In this document: positions 25,486 through 34,215 of the stretch, in pieces
How the letters are laid out: every line of letters starts with the position of its first letter
Position numbering within the stretch: position 1 is the stretch's first letter
From: Calditrichia bacterium
Lineage (GTDB): Bacteria > Calditrichota > Calditrichia > JAJRVZ01
Assembly: GCA_023132435.1 (NCBI GenBank)
Contig: JAGLYF010000059.1
Location: 1-40,638, forward strand
DNA: 40,638 nt
Reading direction: 5' to 3'
Position numbers and translations under genes: made by a program
The notes under the pieces: model-generated
Told to the model about the DNA's origin: nothing
Database searches by the model: none
Seen by the model: only the letters and a program-made list of their open reading frames with translations

Positions 25486-26730
25486 TTAGTACAAAACCCG
25501 GGTACGAATGGTGCCTTCAATATTTTCAAGTGCCGCTCGTAATTCTTTTGATTTTTCCCGGGAATCAAAGGGTTCAATGTCCAGAACAACATAGCCGATT
25601 TCATTTTTTGTTTCCAGATATTGCCCGACAACGTTTATTTCTCTATTGGCGATCAGGGCATTGATCTTTTTTAACATCCCCGGCCGGTTTTCATGGATAT
25701 GCAACAGGCGGGTCGCCTGTTCGTTGGGTCGTAAATTGACATTGGGGAAATTAATGGCTCCTTCGGTATTCCCCAGATCACTGAAATTTATCAGTTTATT
25801 TGCAACCTCTGTACCGATATTTTTTTGAGCTTCCTGTGTAGAACCTCCGATATGCGGTGTCAGGATTACATTCTTGATGCCGATCAGCGGAGATTCAAAG
25901 GGATGCTGTGTTGAATTGGGCTCATCAGGAAAAACATCAATGGCAGCGCCACGAAGTTTGCCCTGTTTTAAAACTTCAGCGAGGGCATCAATATTGATAA
26001 TCCGGCCACGGCTGGCGTTTAACAAACAAGCGTCGTCCTTCATCAATGCCAGTCGATCCTTGTTCAGCATATTAATGGTGGTTTCATCTTCCGGTACGTG
26101 AAAGGTGACGATATCTGCGATTATTAACAGGTCTTCCAGGGTGTACGCCGGTCTGGCATTTCCCAGCGGTAAACAGGTTCGGATATCATAATAGATGACC
26201 TGCATCCCCAGTGCTTCCGCTAAGATGGAAACTTGGGCTCCGATATGACCATAGCCGATAATTCCGATGATTTTTCCACGTAGTTCATTGCTGTCTTTTG
26301 CTGATTTTATCCATTGATGGTTATGGGCAGCCATGCTCTTTGGGAAAATGCTGCGCATCAGCATAATGGCCAGACCGATCACCAGTTCGGCTACTGACCG
26401 TGTATTGGAATGGGGCGCATTGAAAACCGGTATCCCCATTCGCGTGGCCCGGGCAAGATCAACCTGATCGGTACCGATACAAAAACAGCCAAGCGTGATA
26501 AGTTTTCTGGATTGCTCCAATACCGATTGATTGATGGGTGTACCGGATCTGATACCGACAATGTGGGCCGTTTTGATTTTTTCAATCAGAGAAGTTTCTG
26601 ATGTGACGGCCGGCCAGGTTTCCACCTGAGAATACTCGTTCTCCCGAAAAACTTCAATGGCCTGTGGATGGATGTTTTCAAATAAGACGACTTTGATTTT
26701 ATCTTTGGAGAGGGAAAGCAGATTTTTCAT
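25486..26730 (-). CDS. serA: D-3-phosphoglycerate dehydrogenase
   Basis: The first step of serine biosynthesis: 3-phosphoglycerate is oxidised by NAD to phosphohydroxypyruvate in the cytoplasm. The 414 residues match the short E. coli-type SerA: KVVLFENIHPQAIEVF, the dinucleotide motif GKIIGIIGYGHIGAQVS (about 150-165), ALMKDDACLLNASRGRIINIDALAEVL, and AAIDVFPDEPNS...ILTPHIGGST with the catalytic His. An ACT domain for serine feedback fills about residues 340-414 (RLLHIHENRPGMLKKINALIA). ATG at 26730 follows GAGC. It stands alone, divergent from the DUF3160 gene. Confidence 0.94.
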   Translation of the reverse strand: MKNLLSLSKDKIKVVLFENIHPQAIEVFRENEYSQVETWPAVTSETSLIEKIKTAHIVGIRSGTPINQSVLEQSRKLITLGCFCIGTDQVDLARATRMGIPVFNAPHSNTRSVAELVIGLAIMLMRSIFPKSMAAHNHQWIKSAKDSNELRGKIIGIIGYGHIGAQVSILAEALGMQVIYYDIRTCLPLGNARPAYTLEDLLIIADIVTFHVPEDETTINMLNKDRLALMKDDACLLNASRGRIINIDALAEVLKQGKLRGAAIDVFPDEPNSTQHPFESPLIGIKNVILTPHIGGSTQEAQKNIGTEVANKLINFSDLGNTEGAINFPNVNLRPNEQATRLLHIHENRPGMLKKINALIANREINVVGQYLETKNEIGYVVLDIEPFDSREKSKELRAALENIEGTIRTRVLY

Positions 26731-26824
26731 AAAGAGCTCTTAAAGTTTTGTTATTCCTTTACCACCAAAACCTTTGTTATTTTAGTAATGTTTTCCTATG
26801 AAACTAATACAGATCAGATTTATA

Positions 26825-26884
26825 ACCCACCCCCTATTTCCCCCTCCCTCATCGGATTAGGGAGGGGGATAAAAGGGGGTGGGT
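26825..26884. repeat. large C/G-rich hairpin
   Basis: ACCCACCCCCTATTTCCCCC... pairs with ...GGGGGATAAAAGGGGGTGGGT over about 25 bases with a CATCGGATT loop. It lies in the 530-base gap between serA and the DUF3160 gene, where no other gene was seen. It resembles dispersed C-rich repeats; a terminator is less likely as no T-run follows. Confidence 0.65.
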
Positions 26885-27197
26885 CAATATGTATTTAATT
26901 CAAAATAAAATATAGGGAATAATATCCATACGTTCGATTACCCGACAAGGAATTTTAAAGAATATATTGTCAATGATCAATGACAAATGATCAGTTATTA
27001 GAGATATGCTGGATCCGATTATATAAAACCTATCAGAAACGGGTATGAAATTTTTTCGTTTACCCCGAAAAAAATTCGTATTTATTAATCCATTATTTGA
27101 GAATTAATTCTGAAAGAATATTATGATTTACTCAGGTATCATAGTGAATTATAGATATTAACAGTTCTGTGAAGATACATAATTACACCTAAAAAAA

Positions 27198-27226
27198 TTG
27201 GCATATGATTTGCAATAATGTATATT
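27198..27226 (+). promoter_or_regulatory. candidate sigma70-type promoter of the DUF3160 gene
   Basis: TTGGCA, 17 bases, then TATATT lies 35 bases before the chosen ATG. It is a pattern match only, and FCB promoters can differ from this consensus. Confidence 0.35.
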
Positions 27227-27260
27227 ATCATACGTAAATTTTATGCGAGAGGTTAAAGAA

Positions 27261-29711
27261 ATGAAGTTATATAAATATTTAACCATAATTATCATCATGT
27301 TAGCTGGTCAGCGTGTTGATGCGCAAATGATAGCTGACATCAGCGATGATATCTCCACTGAATTTGCCATCTATCATCCTTATCCGGCCGATTTTACACC
27401 ACAGGTTCCGGCCTATACGGTGAAAGCGGATTTTTCCAATGTGCTTAATTTTTCGTTGTTTGAACATGTGTTTGACGAATATGAATTAAACCTCCTGCGG
27501 CAAAATCATTTCGCCGTTAAAAAGAGCTGCTATACCCAACTCTATGATATCTATAATATAAGCACTTTTGACGGGACGCCGATATTCGTGACCACTGATG
27601 CGGTTTTGCATATCTATCACGTTTTGTACGATAAAATGCTGGCTGTGATTGAAATGAACAAATTCGTACCGGCGCTGGACGATTTGACAGATAAAATGAT
27701 CGACCAAACCAGTTACATTTATGAAAATGCCGGGAGTCCTCTAGCCAGAGAAGCGGCTAAACACAATCTGGCCTTCCTGTATGTCGCCCGGAGTTTATTA
27801 CAACCGTCGAATTCCACGGTACCACCAGTGGTATCAGCACTGGTCGATTCTGAATTAATCCTTATTTCAGAAAGTGATGGATTTCACTATTCACCTGTCT
27901 TGGGCTCCTTTTCCAAGCTCGATTACAGCCAGTTTATTCCGCGGGGACATTACACGCAAAATGATACTCTGAGAGCTTATTTCAAGACCATGATGTGGTA
28001 TGGCTGGACGATATTCACTATGGAACCGGATCTGTTCGGCGAATTGAGTGCCCGGCATACCTTGCAGGCCCTGCTGCTGACACAGCAACTGTTTGCCATT
28101 TTGGATAACAAATCGTTATGGGAAAACATCTATATTCCGACTGTCTTTTTTGTTGGAAAGACAGATGATCCCAATGTCTATGATTATAAAGATATTACCG
28201 ATCAGATCTATGGTCCGGATTTTATTTATCTGTCCGCCGACAATCTGGCCGATTCATTATTGCTTGCTAAATTCATGGCCGAAGCCCGCCAGCTCCCGCA
28301 GCCGGCCATCCCGAACTGGATATATGGTACGTTTGTTACCTATAAAGGATTTCGATTCATGGGGCAGCGTTTTATCCCGGACTCGTATATGTTTGCCCGT
28401 CTGGTGTATCCGTATGTCGGAAGCGCTGACTATCAGCGCTGGATGCCGAAAGGTCTGGATATTATGGCTATCTTAGGATCCGAGCGGGCCTACGCTATTC
28501 TGGATTCGGTTTATAATGAAACATCCTATCTGAATTACAGTGAACAGATCAGTAAATTCAAAACCGAATTTTCGCTGAAATCCCCTGCGGACTGGGCGCA
28601 AAATTTGTACTGGAACTGGCTGTATTGCCTGATGCCGCTGCTGTATCAAAAATCAGACGGGTATCCCTATTTTATGTGCACGACGGCCTGGACGGATAAA
28701 GAACTGTTTACGGCATTGGCCTCCTGGACGGAACTGCGTCACGATGCCATTCTCTATGCAAAGCAAAGCATGAGCCCCTGCTGTATACCTCCCGGTCCAC
28801 CGCGCAGTTATGTGGAGCCCAATCCTCACCTCTATGCCCGTCTGGCCAGCCTGGTCAAATTTACACGTGATGGCCTGCACAATCGCGATTTACTGTTGCC
28901 GGGCTTTCGGGAAAAATTAAATCTGTTTGAGTCCCTGCTCTTATTCCTCCGCGATGTATCGATAAAGGAATTGGAAAATATACCGCTTTCTGTTCAAAAT
29001 TATGAAAACCTTTTCTGTTTCGGCAAAGTCATGGAAGACCTGATCGTTGAAAAACCCGACCCACAACAAATCTGGGAGAAAGATACGGATGACATGGCAG
29101 TTATTGCCGATGTCCATACCGACTCAAATACCGGTCGATGCCTGGAAGAGGCGGTGGGCTATCCGCTGGAGATATATGTCATCGTCCCGGAAGGTGATGA
29201 ATTGCGCCTGACCCAGGGAGCCATTTTTTCTTATTATGAATTTAAACAACCGATCTCTGACCGGCTGACAGATGAGCAATGGCGTGAAATGTTGCAGAAC
29301 AAGAAGGAACCAGATCTTCCGTCATGGAGTGCCGGTTTTATGGATGTGCTGGCATCTGCACCTGATTTATTAGATGGATCACCTGAAAATATTTATGATA
29401 AGGTATTTACATATATTTCTGACTCACCGCATAACTACACGGTTGAAGATTTTCAACTCTTTCAGAACTATCCCAATCCCTTTAACCCTGTTACAATGAT
29501 CAATTATCAATTACCAGAGATCAGTGATGTTGATATATCTATTTTTAACTTGTTGGGGCAAAAGGTGGCCACCCTGGTATCAAAAAGGCAACCGGCAGGC
29601 ATCTATCAGGTGGTGTGGGATGCGACGGGGTTTGCGAGTGGCGTCTATTTGTATAGAATAATGACAGATAAAGGATTTATCGAAACGAAGAAACTGATAT
29701 TGTTAAGATGA
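27261..29711 (+). CDS. DUF3160 protein exported by the type IX system
   Basis: The first residues ([22 protein letters not shown]) are a signal peptide; ATG at 27261 is chosen since GAGAGG lies just upstream. Residues about 40-640 match the DUF3160 family: [29 protein letters not shown] is its hallmark, followed by [10 protein letters not shown] late. A complete T9SS sorting domain fills about residues 730-816: [61 protein letters not shown] and KKLILLR. It is thus expected to go through the Sec route, then the type IX pore, to the cell surface or medium. The DUF function is unknown. It is the only intact sorting tail in this window. Confidence 0.92.
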   Translation: MKLYKYLTIIIIMLAGQRVDAQMIADISDDISTEFAIYHPYPADFTPQVPAYTVKADFSNVLNFSLFEHVFDEYELNLLRQNHFAVKKSCYTQLYDIYNISTFDGTPIFVTTDAVLHIYHVLYDKMLAVIEMNKFVPALDDLTDKMIDQTSYIYENAGSPLAREAAKHNLAFLYVARSLLQPSNSTVPPVVSALVDSELILISESDGFHYSPVLGSFSKLDYSQFIPRGHYTQNDTLRAYFKTMMWYGWTIFTMEPDLFGELSARHTLQALLLTQQLFAILDNKSLWENIYIPTVFFVGKTDDPNVYDYKDITDQIYGPDFIYLSADNLADSLLLAKFMAEARQLPQPAIPNWIYGTFVTYKGFRFMGQRFIPDSYMFARLVYPYVGSADYQRWMPKGLDIMAILGSERAYAILDSVYNETSYLNYSEQISKFKTEFSLKSPADWAQNLYWNWLYCLMPLLYQKSDGYPYFMCTTAWTDKELFTALASWTELRHDAILYAKQSMSPCCIPPGPPRSYVEPNPHLYARLASLVKFTRDGLHNRDLLLPGFREKLNLFESLLLFLRDVSIKELENIPLSVQNYENLFCFGKVMEDLIVEKPDPQQIWEKDTDDMAVIADVHTDSNTGRCLEEAVGYPLEIYVIVPEGDELRLTQGAIFSYYEFKQPISDRLTDEQWREMLQNKKEPDLPSWSAGFMDVLASAPDLLDGSPENIYDKVFTYISDSPHNYTVEDFQLFQNYPNPFNPVTMINYQLPEISDVDISIFNLLGQKVATLVSKRQPAGIYQVVWDATGFASGVYLYRIMTDKGFIETKKLILLR

Positions 29712-29774
29712 AAAAGCCATACCGATTTATTTTTTAAATTAAATTAGTACACCAGAAGGTTATTAATACGCCAA

Positions 29775-31337
29775 TCAGTGAAATGACAAGTTCGGATATC
29801 TATTTCGATAATATTCTCCTTTATAGCATCTCAAAATATACGCCAAATAATCTATATCATCTCTATCCCTTATTAAAAAGGTTTCTAAAATCGATTTACT
29901 GCCATATTTTTCAACCAACTTCTTCACAAAATTGACACTAATAGATTCAGACTCAATAAAGCTACGAATTGCATCCGTTTCCGGTTCTGATAAATTTCCC
30001 TCTTTTTTTTCAAGTCCGCTTAAAAGATCATTGAATGATAACATGATCTCCATGCCTTCATCGGGATTATAAAATAAACCAATTCCATCATCAGAATCTA
30101 ATATATCTTGCGGATATGAGTAGTTTGGCCATGGATTTTTTAAATTATGCCTCTCCATCACTCCCTTAACCTTCTTTTTATCCTGACTTTCATATTCCAA
30201 ACGATGTTGTTTTTGTATCGCCGACGCCATAGAATGTCCGTCCGGAAATACTATTAAATTGTCGCCATGAAATTTTCTAAAATTCTGATAATGGACTTTA
30301 TTACTTTCTTTCGACTTTTTTAACAGTGAATCGTAAAATCTGTAAATTATTTGTGGTGATTTCCGAATAAAATCTTTTTTTATCTCCTCAATATCATCTG
30401 CGCTTAACTCACCACAATCAGATTGCAGACCAGACCAATACCATTCGCCATTCCATGGTACTAAGCTGCCCAATATAATCTGCCCAATTCTGAATAGCCT
30501 GCTTTCCTCGCCAACTCTAATCAAATATTTTCTATCATTGATGATGTTGTTAACTTCAAGCATATCATTATATATTTTTTCCATTTTATAATACGACAAA
30601 TGTCTTTGATACCAACTTCTTAATTCAATACGTTCATCACCGGATATATCAAGCACACAGGCTAAAATATCCGGAACTCCCAGACCTGACCAATTTGTAG
30701 AATTTTGACACATGAAATCATCGATAACAGGAATATCTTCTCTTCCGCCATTTTCGTCAATATAATTTTTATAACTATGGCGGAATAAATAAGAATGTTT
30801 GCCAAGCCATATTAATTTTTTCTTTACCTGCCAGCCATATAGATTAGAACTATTAAAGAATTTTTTTAACGTAGAATTTTTAAGCGAGGTGATTTTATTA
30901 CTTTGTCCTTCAAAAAAATTAAAGACTACCCCTGCAATAAAATAGATATCTCTATGACCTGGAGATATAGTGTAGTCAGAGATCAGCTCGGTATATTTAT
31001 TCCATAGCAAATAGTGTAGTCTTTCTTTACTGATAGCCTGATCAGGCGCATGCATGTTACAAGGCAGTGAATATGGCAGTGGAGTGCCGAATAGATCATT
31101 ATTATAGAATTCAAGACTTTCCCAAATCCCTACTTTGCTCAAAACATCTTCGGCAAACTCAACAATTGTCTCAGACAACTCGCTCAATTTATTTTTGGGT
31201 AAAACTAATGTATCATAGGAGAATGATTTTTGAGATTTAGCAAGTAAAGTATAAAGTTCATAACTGATTTTCGATAATTCTTTAATTTCAATTCCTGATA
31301 TTAAATTCGATCTGTTCTTTTTAATGTTTTGTGACAA
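29775..31337 (-). CDS. uncharacterised 520-aa protein
   Basis: The frame opens with TTG and GGAG lies about 10 bases upstream. No signal peptide or membrane segment is seen. Notable parts are AISKERLHYLLWNKYTELISDYTISPGHRDIYFI in the first third, a central charged region with YHFYDSLLKK-type helices, and a C-terminal IGLFYNPDEGMEIMLSFNDLLSG. These resemble DUF3843-type proteins only loosely, so the family call is weak. The AT-rich codon use and its position beside a broken hicAB locus suggest accessory DNA. No catalytic motif was recognised. Confidence 0.7.
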   Translation of the reverse strand: MSQNIKKNRSNLISGIEIKELSKISYELYTLLAKSQKSFSYDTLVLPKNKLSELSETIVEFAEDVLSKVGIWESLEFYNNDLFGTPLPYSLPCNMHAPDQAISKERLHYLLWNKYTELISDYTISPGHRDIYFIAGVVFNFFEGQSNKITSLKNSTLKKFFNSSNLYGWQVKKKLIWLGKHSYLFRHSYKNYIDENGGREDIPVIDDFMCQNSTNWSGLGVPDILACVLDISGDERIELRSWYQRHLSYYKMEKIYNDMLEVNNIINDRKYLIRVGEESRLFRIGQIILGSLVPWNGEWYWSGLQSDCGELSADDIEEIKKDFIRKSPQIIYRFYDSLLKKSKESNKVHYQNFRKFHGDNLIVFPDGHSMASAIQKQHRLEYESQDKKKVKGVMERHNLKNPWPNYSYPQDILDSDDGIGLFYNPDEGMEIMLSFNDLLSGLEKKEGNLSEPETDAIRSFIESESISVNFVKKLVEKYGSKSILETFLIRDRDDIDYLAYILRCYKGEYYRNRYPNLSFH

Positions 31338-31543
31338 AGTATTTAAACTCCATTTAAAACTATAATTCAGTTAAATTGGCCATAATTTACAAAAAAGGAA
31401 ATGAAATTAAAAAAAAGACATTTTAGAAATGGTACTTAGCAATAGGAGGGAGATTAGAGCAATTAAACCTGGTTGAGGAAAGGAACACTAAACTCCATTG
31501 ATATATTGCATACTTCCTGATTTTACAATATATTCTTATCAAT

Positions 31544-31633
31544 ATGACCAAGCAAGACAAGCTGATTCGTACAATATTAGATGGATTATCCGACAAAAAT
31601 ATATACTTCAATGATTTATGTAATTTAATATAA
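31544..31633 (+). pseudogene. truncated HicA toxin
   Basis: The 29-residue frame MTKQDKLIRTILDGLSDK... then NIYFNDLCNLI and TAA matches only the N-terminus of HicA mRNA interferases. The catalytic GSHHIF-type histidine and the rest are missing. Twelve bases after the stop an intact HicB begins. So the toxin is dead and the antitoxin remains. Confidence 0.7.
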
Positions 31634-31645
31634 ACAGGGCCCGAG

Positions 31646-31858
31646 ATGAACTATCGATATGAAATAATTATTCACTGGAGTGATGAAGATAATATTTTTG
31701 TGGCTGAAGTACCCGAACTTCAGGGATGTATGGCGCATGGTAAAGATTATGATGATGCTTTAACCAATATTAAAGAAGCCATAGAGTTATGGATTGATAC
31801 AGCGAAAAAATATGGAGATACGATTCCACAGCCAAAAGGCCGCTTAATGTATGCTTGA
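31646..31858 (+). CDS. HicB-family antitoxin (orphan)
   Basis: The 70-aa sequence opens with YEIIIHWSDEDNIFVAEVPELQGCMAHGKDYDDALTNIKEAIELWI, the typical HicB partial RNase-H fold, and lacks the longer DNA-binding tail. It would neutralise HicA, but the upstream HicA is truncated to 29 codons. It may remain as an orphan that controls its own promoter, or be residual. No ribosome site is clear. Confidence 0.85.
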   Translation: MNYRYEIIIHWSDEDNIFVAEVPELQGCMAHGKDYDDALTNIKEAIELWIDTAKKYGDTIPQPKGRLMYA

Positions 31859-31974
31859 AAAATATTAATCCTTTGTGAATTAGATTGATTTAATATTTCC
31901 GGGTAATTATTAGATCTTGAAGGAGGATACAAATAAGCAATACAAATTATAATTATCTGTAATGTACAATGATG

Positions 31975-32215
31975 CCACCCCAAAAGGGGTTTTACTATTT
32001 TATAGGGTATAAATCTACAAGAGACATTTCACCGCTACGCGGTTTTAATTTTACAACTAAATTAAACAATACCGGAACCCCGGGCGTGTAATGTCTATAG
32101 AAAACCTCTATTTTGATTGACCTGAAACCCCAGCGGAGTGATATATTATTGATATATGGCATTCAGCCTATTACATATACCGTTATTTCCAGCCGGACGG
32201 ATGTCAGTGTTGTAT
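31975..32215. repeat. degenerate palindromic-repeat region
   Basis: The stretch has CCCCAAAAGGGG (about 31977-31988), CCGCTACGCGG (about 32032-32042), GAACCCCGGGCG and CCCCAGCGGAG in AT-rich DNA. No gene is seen in 31859-32408. Similar GC palindromes separated by AT sequence form dispersed repeats in many FCB genomes. Confidence 0.5.
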
Positions 32216-32257
32216 AAATACTAATGTAATTATTTATAAAGCAAATATGGAATATAT

Positions 32258-32375
32258 CAGGCAAATTTTAAAATGGCCGATCATATTTATAATCTTTTAA
32301 TTTTTTTATCAGCGTAAATCCGCGTCATCCGCGTTCAATTTTCTATCGTAAAAGAATCATCTTCTTCACATCCCC
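32258..32375. repeat. dispersed intergenic repeat, copy C, with T9SS-tail end
   Basis: GCAAATTTTAAAATGGCCG, an AT-rich spacer and the TCCGCGTCATCCGCG block match copy B at 1534-1626. The minus strand at 32343-32372 reads G-D-V-K-K-M-I-L-L-R and TAG, the last codons of a sorting tail, exactly at the same place relative to the repeat as in copy B. Confidence 0.75.
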
Positions 32376-32408
32376 AAATCCCAGGTGTAATCAAAGGGAG
32401 GAAAATTC

Positions 32409-33554
32409 CTATTCGCTGATTAATTTCCTCTCCGTACCATCGTCCAATTGTAAGTTTTCAATATCAGGCATGGTTTGGCCGATTATGCCTTTCATTTCTC
32501 CATACATTCTGGTAGTGCTGTCGATGACACGCTGGATCTGCATCTCACGCATATCCCAGATAGCCTTCATCGCGGTTTTTTCTTTCTGCAACTGGGTGTG
32601 CATCTGGGTGAAGGTCTCAACAATGGTTTCCACTTTCTGGCGAAATGAAGGACTGGAGAGGTAGCTGTACATCGCTTCCATTTTGTCATCCTTGCCGATG
32701 AGGGCTTGGTTGGCAAAGTTCACCTCGATAAGCTGCTGACGCAGCGCGGTAGCCAGGCCTATGGCTGAAGCATGACAGGTGAGCCAGATTCCCTTGTATT
32801 CACTAAAATTCTCAAAATCCTTTGGCAAGGCTTTGGAAATTAAAACAGCAATATCCGCACCGGCAGCACGTTGATCCTCCTTCAGTTTTTCAACCCATTT
32901 TTCAGCCCAGTTTTGTGTATTCTTGGCTTCCCATAAGATCACACCACTCTTCTGACGGGATGGACTGTAGACGGTGTGTATCACATCCGCACCCATTTCA
33001 CCCTTTGGTACCGGTTCCAGTTCGTCATCCTTGAATTGCCGGGTTAAGACTTCCAGCAGGTCATCTTCAAAGACCTCTCCCTGCCGCTCCATTGAACTCT
33101 GCTGACCCTTACGCTTCATTTCATCAACAAGACGGTTCAAATCGGTGATTTGTTTATCCCTTTCTTTGAGCTTCATAAAATGCTCATCACTGAATTTTTT
33201 AAGTAATTTTTCTTCTATCGTTTTTCGTTCCTCGTCCAGTTTACGTTGTACGGTTAATTCAATTTCTTTTTTTTCCTCTTCCAACCGGGCACGATCACCG
33301 CGCAGTTTTTTCTCATTTTCACGGGCTTCATTCAGACTTTTTTCCTGTGCTTCAAGCCGGGCCTGCATCGCTTCTTTCTCTGCTTTTTCGGTTTCGGCGG
33401 CCAGTTTGGCTGCCTCATCTTTGGCCCTTGCCACCTCTGACTGAAGTTTTTCATCAAAATCATGCTTGAGATGTTCCTCAATCTGACTTGTCATTGCCTC
33501 GGAAAGCGGGAACTGATGGTGACATTTGGGACATTGAATTGTTAGATCTGACAT
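32409..33554 (-). CDS. DUF2130 protein with N-terminal zinc ribbon and coiled coil
   Basis: The start IQCPKCHHQFPLSEAM has a CxxC-type knuckle. From about residue 30 to 165 the sequence is a long charged coiled coil (E/K/R-rich: EAAKLAAETEKAEKEAMQAR). The remainder matches the DUF2130 family (GEVFEDDLLEVLTRQF...ELEPVPKGEMGADVIHTVYSPSRQKSGVILWEAKNTQNW...AVLISKALPKDFENF), which resembles restriction-endonuclease-like folds with a D...E.K pattern (DVIHT...WEAKN). AAGGAG precedes ATG. Function is unknown; a DNA-related or defence-related role is inferred. Confidence 0.9.
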   Translation of the reverse strand: MSDLTIQCPKCHHQFPLSEAMTSQIEEHLKHDFDEKLQSEVARAKDEAAKLAAETEKAEKEAMQARLEAQEKSLNEARENEKKLRGDRARLEEEKKEIELTVQRKLDEERKTIEEKLLKKFSDEHFMKLKERDKQITDLNRLVDEMKRKGQQSSMERQGEVFEDDLLEVLTRQFKDDELEPVPKGEMGADVIHTVYSPSRQKSGVILWEAKNTQNWAEKWVEKLKEDQRAAGADIAVLISKALPKDFENFSEYKGIWLTCHASAIGLATALRQQLIEVNFANQALIGKDDKMEAMYSYLSSPSFRQKVETIVETFTQMHTQLQKEKTAMKAIWDMREMQIQRVIDSTTRMYGEMKGIIGQTMPDIENLQLDDGTERKLISE

Positions 33555-33614
33555 AGATTCTCCTTTATGGCATTTTTATTAACCACTGAGGGCATTGAGA
33601 ATAATATTACTATT

Positions 33615-33789
33615 TGGAACTTGGAACTCGGAATTTGGAATTCGGTGTTTTATGCTCATTTCTCGTTTCATATCACTTGCAGCTCGCTACTCGTTTTTTG
33701 CTTTTCGAAATCTGTAATAATCAATAAATCCAAAGTGGCAAGTAACGAGAAACCAGTAATCAGTTCCAAGTTCCGAGTTCCGAATTCCT
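33615..33789. repeat. nested arrays of 7-bp units in inverted arrangement
   Basis: Four units of [T/C]GGAA[C/T]T run from 33615 to 33642. Seven units in the pattern CTCATTT, CTCGTTT, CATATCA, CTTGCAG, CTCGCTA, CTCGTTT, TTTGCTT run from 33655 to 33703. Three inverted units (TGGCAAG, TAACGAG, AAACCAG) run 33736-33756. Four inverted units AGTTCCA, AGTTCCG, AGTTCCG, AATTCCT run 33762-33789. The outer arrays are inverted relative to each other, as are the inner ones. No gene overlaps. Confidence 0.7.
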
Positions 33790-33811
33790 AATTATTATCA
33801 GTGATTTTATT

Positions 33812-33985
33812 TTACTTATACATTTTCAAAGTTTCTTCCAGTCTCTTGATAATATCTTCAATTAATAATCCGGGTTTTGTCACTTTTATTGCCGTGTGCC
33901 AGCCGAGGATCCAGGTAACCAGTTCTGGACTGATCGGGGCCTCCATTTTTATTAGAAGGGTACCATCCTTTTTTGTAGTATACAT
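33812..33985 (-). pseudogene. C-terminal relic of a WYL-domain transcriptional regulator
   Basis: The minus-strand frame gives GTLLIKMEAPISPELVTWIL, then GWHTAIKVTKPGLLIEDIIK and RLEETLKMYK with TAA at 33812. This is the end of a WYL regulator (LxhxVPhxPELhxWILGxGxxhxVhxPxxLxxxhxxxLxxxLxxY). Only 57 codons remain; the helix-turn-helix and the WYL core are absent. A palindrome (33990-34010) lies directly upstream. Confidence 0.75.
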
Positions 33986-33989
33986 ATAA

Positions 33990-34010
33990 AAACGACATGT
34001 TTTGTCGTTT
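33990..34010. promoter_or_regulatory. palindrome AAACGACA-N5-TGTCGTTT, copy 1
   Basis: Two 8-base arms with a 5-base centre lie just before the truncated WYL frame. An identical pair of arms with the same spacing is at 38301-38321, before the AbiE-like operon. A common operator of one regulator is the natural inference. Confidence 0.6.
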
Positions 34011-34020
34011 AATAAAAATA

Positions 34021-34097
34021 AACCACAAAGTTCTCAAAGAAGGCACAAAGATCACAAAGAAAAATCAATTTATAAAAACTTTGTGTCCTTTGTGGTT
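34021..34097. repeat. AACCACAAAG hairpin with T-rich end
   Basis: AACCACAAAG (34021-34030) pairs with CTTTGTGGTT (34088-34097), with CACAAAG units between and TTCTTTTT after. It is a relative of the CCACAGAG repeats and may act as a terminator before the kinase gene. Confidence 0.6.
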
Positions 34098-34215
34098 TTC
34101 TTTTTAGTGAAGCGCAGAGAACACATTTTTCTTGCATATACATTTTGATATAACTATTTTAATACGATTTATAGTACCCCCCTATATTTTCTTTGGCATT
34201 TTGAGGCATTCATCT

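Noticed and set aside
31423-31611. 62-codon minus-strand frame between the 520-aa gene and hicB
   Set aside because: It lies opposite the hicA relic and has no recognisable features.
33858-34055. 65-codon minus-strand frame covering the WYL relic
   Set aside because: It is in a different frame from the recognisable WYL end (33812-33985), and its residues (QSRTGYLDPRLAHG) match nothing; it is a shadow.
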